Shown: one piece after another, positions 1 to 5,375 of the stretch
Position numbering within the stretch: the first letter of the stretch is position 1
How the letters are laid out: every line of letters starts with the position of its first letter
NCBI GenBank assembly: GCA_005880805.1
Contig: VBFZ01000015.1
Span: 1 to 5,375, forward strand
Direction of reading: 5' to 3'
DNA: 5,375 nt
Source: Chloroflexota bacterium
GTDB lineage: Bacteria; Chloroflexota; Limnocylindria; Limnocylindrales; CSP1-4
The notes under the pieces: generated by a model
Databases searched by the model: none
Told to the model about the DNA's origin: nothing
What the model saw: only the letters and a program-made list of their open reading frames with translations
Translations under genes and position numbers: made by a program

Positions 1-849
1 TGACGTCGCGTTTCCCGCCGGCCCGGGCGCGGCGATCGCCACGCCGCCGAGGAGGTCGCGGAGCCGAGACCGTCCCTCGCTGGAAACCTGTCGCGGATCC
101 TGGTTCCAGAGGGTCGGGTTGAACGTTTCGAGACTCCATGGACCCTCGTAGCCGCGAGCGCGAAGGGCGCCGATGAGCTCGACCAGGCGGATGACGCCGT
201 CGCCCGGGAGCACGCGATCCGCATCCTCGATCTCGCGCGGCGGCTTCGACGGCGCGTCGTTGAGGTGCACCATCGCCAGCCGTTCGACCGGGAAGCCCTC
301 GAGCGACGGCGACCCGCTGGCGTGCCAATGGCACGAGTCCAGCACCAGCTCGACGCCGTCCAGCGGCGCCACGACCTCGGCGGCCAGCGCCGGGCTGCCG
401 ATCGGGCAGTTGGCGAACCCGAGGAACTCGAACGCGACACCAACGCCGACGGACCGGGCTCGATCCCGGACGAGCTGCAGCCCCCGGCGTATGGCCTCGA
501 CGGCGCGCTGACGATCGACGCCGGCCTGGCGCGGGGGCACCACCAGCAGGTAGGCGGCGCCGACGCGTTGGCAGATCTTCAGTCGAGGTTCGAGCTCGCG
601 TTCCGCTCGGCTCCGATCGAGGCTCCCATCGGCAGACAGCTGGAGCTGGATGCCGTTCAGGCTCCAGACCTCGCCTGGGCGAACGGTCCTCCGGGCCGTC
701 TCGAGCTCGTCACGTGCGTCCAGCAGGCGTTCCGCGCGGACCTCGACGCCGTCGAAACCTGCGCCTCGAGCGATCTCGACATGGGTGGCAGTCGGTGTGG
801 TCATGATCGTCGCGCCGTTGAGGTAGACGCGCTGGTGAGGGTCATTCAT
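1..849 (-). CDS. iolI: IolI-like sugar phosphate isomerase/epimerase (TIM barrel), 3' end cut by window edge
   Basis: This frame is open from an ATG at 849 to the left edge with no stop, giving 283 residues; the IolI family is about 280 long, so only a short tail should be missing. It is a xylose-isomerase-like (AP endonuclease 2 family) TIM barrel, probably a cytoplasmic divalent-metal enzyme. The expected metal ligands are present in order: Glu141 in AFEFLG, Asp171 in LVLDSCHWHASG, His195 in MVHLND and Glu241 in WSLETF. ADRVLPGDGVI (210-220) matches the conserved loop before the last strands. From memory, Bacillus subtilis IolI (2-keto-myo-inositol isomerase) has ligands E142, D174, H200 and E246 and the closely similar LVLDSFHFHAMG, so IolI fits better than the dehydratase IolE. 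The start aligns with the IolI N-terminus; an internal Met16 is less likely. It lies 6 nt after the second permease stop, so it is probably in the same operon. The exact substrate is inferred from family and context. Confidence 0.88.
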   Translation of the reverse strand, partial: MNDPHQRVYLNGATIMTTPTATHVEIARGAGFDGVEVRAERLLDARDELETARRTVRPGEVWSLNGIQLQLSADGSLDRSRAERELEPRLKICQRVGAAYLLVVPPRQAGVDRQRAVEAIRRGLQLVRDRARSVGVGVAFEFLGFANCPIGSPALAAEVVAPLDGVELVLDSCHWHASGSPSLEGFPVERLAMVHLNDAPSKPPREIEDADRVLPGDGVIRLVELIGALRARGYEGPWSLETFNPTLWNQDPRQVSSEGRSRLRDLLGGVAIAAPGPAGNATS

Positions 850-855
850 CGAGCC

Positions 856-1698
856 CTACTTCTCGCGGATCACGCCGAACGTGAGCCCGGTCATGACGTA
901 CTTCCTGGCCAGAAGCATGAGCGTCAGAGGGATGACGATCGCGATCACGCCGGCTGCCGCCATGTCATTCCAGATGATCTCGAACTGGGTGACCAGGCCC
1001 TGGACGCCGACCGGGAACGTCTGCGCCTGAGGGGTGGCGGTCAGGATGAAGGCGAACAGGAATTCCGCCCAGTCGAAGGCGAACACGATGATGACGGCAG
1101 CCAGGATCCCCGTTCGTGAGAGGGGCAGAAGGACATGTCGGAAGGCCTGCCAGCGGCTGGCGCCGTCGACCAGCGCGGCCTGCTCGATCTCGAGCGGGAT
1201 CTCGTCCAGGAAGCCGCGCAGCATCCAGATGGCCAGCGGCAGGTTGAAGATCGTGTAGACGAGGATGAGTGCAGGCAGCTGGTTGTAGAGGCCGAGCGTG
1301 CGGATGATCGTGAAATAGGGGATGACGACCGCGATCGGCGGCAGGAAGCGCAACGAGAGCGCCCAGCTGAGCACGAACCCACGGAGCCGCCGTGATGCCG
1401 GGAGCCGCGTGATCGGGTAGCAGATCGCGAATGCGACCGCGATTGCCACGATCGTCGCGCTCAGCCCGACGATGACGCTGTTGACCAGCAAGCCGATGAA
1501 GCCTCGCCCGAACAGGACGCTTTGGTACGAAGCGAGGTTCAGGCCATTCGGCACGAGCGACGGCACCGGGTCGAACAGCTCGGCCTTGGTCTTCAGCGAC
1601 GTGACGATGAGGTAGTAGAGCGGGAACGCGAAGAGCACGGCGATGCCGACCAGCAGCGAGTACGTGGCGATCCGCGTGGCCGGTCGAGTGTGCTGCAT
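856..1698 (-). CDS. CUT1-type ABC sugar transporter permease, MalG-like
   Basis: This 280-residue inner-membrane protein is the usual size for a MalG-type permease (BPD_transp_1 family). Hydrophobic segments lie near residues 11-33, 67-93, 105-128, 137-160, 195-220 and 245-263, giving the standard six helices. The cytoplasmic EAA loop, which docks on the ATPase, is clear at about 170-190 (EIEQAALVDGASRWQAFRHV), followed by LPLSRTG. The ATG at 1698 was chosen because it overlaps the stop of the upstream permease by one base (TGATG) and gives the family N-terminus; the frame stays open further upstream only as a shadow of the other permease. No Shine-Dalgarno sequence precedes it, so translation probably depends on coupling. 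It should form a heterodimeric channel with the preceding permease. The transported sugar cannot be read from the permease itself; inositol is suggested by the neighbours. Confidence 0.95.
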   Translation of the reverse strand: MQHTRPATRIATYSLLVGIAVLFAFPLYYLIVTSLKTKAELFDPVPSLVPNGLNLASYQSVLFGRGFIGLLVNSVIVGLSATIVAIAVAFAICYPITRLPASRRLRGFVLSWALSLRFLPPIAVVIPYFTIIRTLGLYNQLPALILVYTIFNLPLAIWMLRGFLDEIPLEIEQAALVDGASRWQAFRHVLLPLSRTGILAAVIIVFAFDWAEFLFAFILTATPQAQTFPVGVQGLVTQFEIIWNDMAAAGVIAIVIPLTLMLLARKYVMTGLTFGVIREK

Positions 1699-2624
1699 CA
1701 GCCGCGGTCCGCCGGCAGGAAGCGCGAGATGATCGTGTAGAAGATCGTCATCGTGGCCATCACCACCACCGCCAGCGCCGATGCCTGGCTGAGGTCGGTG
1801 AACTGGAAGCCGATCCGATAGATGTACAGGCTCAGGTACTGGGTCGTCGTGCCGGGGCCGCCGCCGGTGAGCACGTACACGTGGTCGAACACGCGCACGA
1901 CGTCGGCCAGGCGGAAGAACACCACCAGCAGCAACAGGGGCCGCAGGTACGGCAGCTCGATGTGGCGGAACTGCATCCACGAGCTCGCGCCGTCGACCTG
2001 CGCCGCCTCGACCGATTCGCTGGGCACCGTCTGCAGGCCGGCGAACATCACGAGGTAAACGAACGGCGTCCACTGCCAGATGTCGACACTGGCCGTGGCG
2101 ATCAGTGCCAGCGGAGGCGACGACAGCCACAGGAGCTGGTCGGCGCCCGTTCGCCCGAGAAGGACGTTGAGAATTCCGTAGTCCGGCTGGTAGACGAGCC
2201 GGAAGACGACGCCGACAGCGATCTGCGGGATGACGATCGGCAACATTGCCGCCACGTAGATCGCCGCCCTCAGTGCCGCCGACCGAATCACGCGATGGAC
2301 CAGGAGCGCGATGCCCAGCCCCCCGAGGATCTCCACCGGCAGCGCGATCGCCCCGTACAGGACCGTCTGCTTGACTGCCTCGTACAGCGCTGGGTTGCCG
2401 AGCGCGACCTTGAAGTTGTCGAGCCCGACGAAGCCCTTGGCGCCGGCTGTCGTGGCCTCGATCACGGCCATGACAAAGGGGATCGTCGCGAGCACGAACA
2501 CCGTGCCGAACACGGGCAGCAGGAGCCGGTAGACCAGGCGTTCCTGACCGCTCTTGCGCGACCAGCCCGTGCGCACGCCGACGCGGGCACCGAGCGTCAT
2601 CGGACGTGATGGCGCCGCGTTCAT
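1698..2624 (-). CDS. CUT1-type ABC sugar transporter permease, MalF/UgpA-like
   Basis: This 308-residue integral membrane protein has a short charged cytoplasmic N-terminus (about 1-30) and six hydrophobic segments near 33-55, 84-109, 119-142, 168-195, 227-245 and 280-302. The EAA loop is at about 203-225 (ESVEAAQVDGASSWMQFRHI), and the periplasmic-side motif LTGGGPGTTTQ at 252-262 is typical of MalF/UgpA-type sugar permeases, as is GLDNFKVAL at 67-75. It pairs with the following MalG-like permease and receives substrate from the lipoprotein encoded just upstream. The ATG at 2624 gives the longest product; an internal ATG at 2600 (Met9) is an alternative. Neither has a recognisable Shine-Dalgarno sequence, in sharp contrast to the binding-protein gene. 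A strong stem-loop lies between this start and the preceding stop. The two residue stretches before the first helix differ widely in this family, so the exact start is the least certain point. Confidence 0.95.
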   Translation of the reverse strand: MNAAPSRPMTLGARVGVRTGWSRKSGQERLVYRLLLPVFGTVFVLATIPFVMAVIEATTAGAKGFVGLDNFKVALGNPALYEAVKQTVLYGAIALPVEILGGLGIALLVHRVIRSAALRAAIYVAAMLPIVIPQIAVGVVFRLVYQPDYGILNVLLGRTGADQLLWLSSPPLALIATASVDIWQWTPFVYLVMFAGLQTVPSESVEAAQVDGASSWMQFRHIELPYLRPLLLLVVFFRLADVVRVFDHVYVLTGGGPGTTTQYLSLYIYRIGFQFTDLSQASALAVVVMATMTIFYTIISRFLPADRG

Positions 2625-2638
2625 GACGGGCGGCGAGA

Positions 2639-2667
2639 GGGGCGACCGGCAGGCTGCCGGTCGCCCC
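2639..2667 (-). terminator. Perfect 14-bp inverted repeat in the gap between binding-protein and permease genes (attenuator or mRNA-stabilising hairpin)
   Basis: The arms GGGGCGACCGGCAG (2639-2652) and CTGCCGGTCGCCCC (2654-2667) are exact reverse complements around a single base. As RNA this gives about 13 GC-rich base pairs with a 3-nt loop. It begins 23 nt after the binding-protein stop and ends 14 nt before the permease ATG. No U-run follows on the transcribed strand, so it is not a standard intrinsic terminator. In sugar ABC operons, hairpins at this junction are known to protect the upstream message or partly stop transcription, giving more binding protein than permease. That role is inferred here; the palindrome itself is seen directly. 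Confidence 0.7.
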
Positions 2668-2690
2668 CTGCGATCATTTCCGGGACCCGC

Positions 2691-4034
2691 TTACGGGGTA
2701 TAACCCTTGCTCTTCATCAGCGCCCGGATCTGGGTGGCGGCGTTGGTAGCGGCCTGATCGCCGGTTTGACCGCCGGTCAGCGCCTTGTTCAATTCGGTTC
2801 CGAGGATGGTCTCGACGGCGTTCCACTGATCGGTCCGGGGCCGCCAGTTGGGCGGTGCCTGGAGCGCGTCAGCGAGCACCGGGAAATAGGGATTCGCCGC
2901 GGTCAGCGAAGCGTCCTTGAGGATGCTCGTGCGCGACGGGATGCCGTTGTTCTGCGCGTACGTCTTCTGCGTGTCGGCCTGCAGCATCCACTTGATGAAG
3001 TCGGCTGCAGCCTGCGCGTTCTTGGACGCTTTCGGGATGCCCAGCAACCAGTTGCCCATCATGCCGACGCCCTTGCCGCTCTTGCCCTTGGGGATCGGGA
3101 TGAACGCGACCTTGTCCTTCACTTTCGTAACGGCAGGGTCGAGGACGGCGGTATTGATCTCGCCCGGCCAGACGGAGGACTGATAGCCCTGGCCGTTGGC
3201 CATGATCTTGTCGCGATCCGCTGCATCGGTGCTGCCCGGGTCGCTCTGCGCGGTCGCCTTCAGGTCGTTGACCAGGAAGTTGATCGCAGCCTTCGACGCG
3301 TCGTTGTCGATCACCGTGTTCCAGTTCTCGTCGAAGACGTCACCACCCTGCGACCAGAGGATCGGCAGGAAGTCGGCGACGACGGGGTTGGTCGCCTTGC
3401 CGCGGATGATGTAGCCGGTCAATCCGGCGGCCTTTTGTGCCTTGGCGTTGGTCAGGACGTCGTCATAGCTCGCCGGCGCGGTCGACGTGATGTCCTTGCG
3501 ATACATGAACATCTCGACGTTGCCGACGATGGTCACGCCAAGGAGCTGCTTCGGCTTGCTCTTCTCGGTGGGCGGCACGGGACCGCGCGGCGGCGGCCAC
3601 GTCCCGACATCCCATACGACGTCGGCGATGTCCGCGTCGCGGCTGATCCCGAGCGAACCGAGGTCAGTCAGCGAGCCGTCGGTGCCGAACTTGGGCATCC
3701 ACGGGTCGTCCATCATGACCAGATCGTACGTCGCGTCGTTCGCCTGGAACGTGCTGACGAGCTTCGAATACAGGTTGTCGTACGGCGCTTCGACGATGTT
3801 CAGGGTCACGCCCTTGGCCTGCTTGTACATCGGGGCCAGGGCCTTGAGGCCGGCGTCTTCGACGCCCTGGACGGCGGCAATCGTGAGGGTTGTGGCGCCT
3901 CCGCCACCGGTGCTGGCAGCGGCACTGGCGCCCGCGCTCGCACCCGCGCTGGCGGCTGGTGAGGCGGCCCCGGAACAGGCTGATCCAACCAGCATCGCTC
4001 CTACGAGGAGCGTGAACCACTTTCCAAGCCTCAT
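2691..4034 (-). CDS. Sugar ABC transporter substrate-binding lipoprotein (SBP family 1)
   Basis: This 447-residue secreted lipoprotein captures the substrate outside the membrane and delivers it to the two permeases encoded downstream. Residues 1-20 are a lipoprotein signal peptide: MRLGKW, a hydrophobic core, then VGSAC with the lipid-modified Cys20. Residues 21-47 are a flexible Ala/Ser/Gly linker. The folded domain starts near TTLTIAAVQG (48-57). Typical family-1 features follow: DLVMMDDPWMPKF (104-116), a Pro-rich loop at 146-155, GNVEMFMYRKDI (171-182), LPILWSQGGDVF (223-234), MMGNWLLGIPKAS (325-337) and the C-terminal NWRPRTDQWNAVETILGTEL (396-415). The ATG at 4034 was chosen because AGGAGG sits 5 nt upstream and it gives a proper signal peptide; an in-frame TTG at 4094 would add 20 charged residues. 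The family covers many sugars and polyols, so the ligand cannot be read from sequence; myo-inositol or a derivative is inferred from the iolA- and iolI-like neighbours. Confidence 0.96.
   Translation of the reverse strand: MRLGKWFTLLVGAMLVGSACSGAASPAASAGASAGASAAASTGGGGATTLTIAAVQGVEDAGLKALAPMYKQAKGVTLNIVEAPYDNLYSKLVSTFQANDATYDLVMMDDPWMPKFGTDGSLTDLGSLGISRDADIADVVWDVGTWPPPRGPVPPTEKSKPKQLLGVTIVGNVEMFMYRKDITSTAPASYDDVLTNAKAQKAAGLTGYIIRGKATNPVVADFLPILWSQGGDVFDENWNTVIDNDASKAAINFLVNDLKATAQSDPGSTDAADRDKIMANGQGYQSSVWPGEINTAVLDPAVTKVKDKVAFIPIPKGKSGKGVGMMGNWLLGIPKASKNAQAAADFIKWMLQADTQKTYAQNNGIPSRTSILKDASLTAANPYFPVLADALQAPPNWRPRTDQWNAVETILGTELNKALTGGQTGDQAATNAATQIRALMKSKGYTP
3911..3958 (-). repeat. Low-complexity Ala-Ser-Gly codon repeat in lipoprotein linker
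   Basis: This stretch encodes residues 26-41 of the binding protein, an AGAS-type repeat built from imperfect 12-nt units (for example GCGGGTGCGAGC followed by GCGGGCGCCAGT). It lies immediately after the lipidated cysteine and is best read as a flexible tether that spaces the binding domain from the membrane. The repeat is degenerate at the third codon positions, which suggests selection for amino-acid composition rather than very recent slippage. Confidence 0.6.
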
Positions 4035-4039
4035 GCTCT

Positions 4040-4045
4040 CCTCCT
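4040..4045 (-). promoter_or_regulatory. Strong Shine-Dalgarno sequence for the binding-protein gene
   Basis: AGGAGG lies 5 nt before the ATG at 4034, an ideal spacing. It fixes the start of the binding-protein gene and is the only convincing start-associated ribosome binding site in the window, which agrees with the high level usually needed for the binding protein. Confidence 0.9.
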
Positions 4046-4100
4046 GGCTTTTCCACCGCTTCCTGGGCCGGGCCGTTCGACCCGAGCTCCACAATCGCGC

Positions 4101-4113
4101 TGGTAAACCGTTT
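4101..4113. promoter_or_regulatory. Possible LacI-family-like operator half in the intergenic region
   Basis: TGGTAAACCGTTT contains the 9-base palindrome AAACCGTTT and resembles sites bound by LacI/GalR-type sugar regulators, which often control CUT1 operons. The symmetry breaks outside the nine central bases and no regulator gene is in view, so this is only a candidate. It lies about 67 nt upstream of the binding-protein start. Confidence 0.2.
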
Positions 4114-4136
4114 CTCCCCTCGTCACCTCCTCCTCG

Positions 4137-4163
4137 CGACCGGGCCCCGGCAGCGCCCGGTCG
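4137..4163 (-). other. GC-rich stem-loop in the dehydrogenase/binding-protein intergenic region
   Basis: CGACCGGGC (4137-4145) and GCCCGGTCG (4155-4163) are exact reverse complements separated by 9 nt. The hairpin begins 53 nt after the dehydrogenase stop. No U-run follows, so it is not a classical intrinsic terminator. It could still weaken read-through, protect the 3' end of the dehydrogenase message, or sit in the leader of a transcript for the transporter. In GC-rich DNA a 9-bp match can also arise by chance. Confidence 0.4.
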
Positions 4164-4216
4164 GCGAGCTATCGCGTTTGAGGCGGCTTCCTGTCGGGTC
4201 CCGGCTGTCGGTGCCG

Positions 4217-5375
<1,159 letters not shown>

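Noticed and set aside
265..1119. A 284-codon open frame on the plus strand
   Set aside because: It spans the antisense of two genes with strong family motifs (isomerase and second permease) and crosses their boundary; its composition is extreme and no domain is visible.
1699..2130. N-terminal extension of the second permease to 424 residues
   Set aside because: The added residues are an Arg/Pro/Ala-rich shadow of the first permease; the ATG at 1698 gives the normal MalG-type length and helix pattern.
2639..2667. Classical Rho-independent terminator ending the operon
   Set aside because: No U-run follows the stem in the direction of transcription, and the next permease gene follows at once and needs the same transcript unless it has its own promoter, for which no signal is seen.
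2766..3962. A 398-codon open frame on the plus strand
   Set aside because: It is antisense to the clear binding-protein gene, has Arg/Asp/Val/His-heavy composition without a recognisable domain, and is the usual by-product of GC-rich third codon positions.
3664..4092. A 142-codon minus-strand frame starting with GTG at 4092
   Set aside because: It overlaps the binding-protein gene out of frame, has Arg-rich shadow composition and no suitably spaced ribosome binding site.
4035..4094. TTG at 4094 as the start of the binding protein
   Set aside because: It would put 20 charged residues ahead of the lipoprotein signal peptide and lacks a ribosome binding site, whereas the ATG at 4034 has AGGAGG at ideal spacing.

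Overview
The window is GC-rich bacterial DNA carrying one co-oriented gene cluster, all on the minus strand, so it is transcribed from right to left. In transcription order it holds: (1) the C-terminal three quarters of a CoA-acylating (methyl)malonate-semialdehyde dehydrogenase (mmsA/iolA family), open at the right edge; (2) a sugar-type ABC transporter substrate-binding lipoprotein; (3) and (4) two MalF/MalG-type permeases whose stop and start codons overlap; (5) an IolI-like xylose-isomerase-fold (TIM barrel) sugar isomerase, open at the left edge. There are no RNA genes, mobile elements or CRISPR arrays.

Organism: the GC bias, the wide overlapping antisense reading frames it produces, and the Ala/Ser/Gly-rich linker after the lipoprotein cysteine suggest a high-GC lineage. 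That linker style is common in uncultured Chloroflexota (Limnocylindria-like) and some Actinobacteria. The assignment is an impression, not a measurement.

Layout: positions 4217-5375 are the dehydrogenase. Positions 4035-4216 are the only sizeable non-coding gap (182 nt); it holds a GC-rich stem-loop, an orphan Shine-Dalgarno-like sequence, a weak operator-like palindrome and a very strong ribosome binding site just before the binding-protein gene. Positions 2691-4034 are the binding protein. Positions 2625-2690 are a short gap dominated by a perfect 14-bp inverted repeat. Positions 1698-2624 and 856-1698 are the two permeases, overlapping by 1 nt. Positions 1-849 are the isomerase, 6 nt after the second permease stop.

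How it fits together: IolA converts malonate semialdehyde to acetyl-CoA and CO2 as the last step of myo-inositol breakdown, and IolI isomerises inosose. Both flank a complete binding-protein/permease set of the carbohydrate uptake (CUT1) type. The most economical reading is an inositol (or inositol-derivative) uptake and catabolism operon. The ATPase subunit and the other iol genes (iolG, E, D, B, C) are not in view. No previously unknown system is evident; the points most worth a second look are the substrate assignment and the stem-loop between the binding-protein and permease genes.
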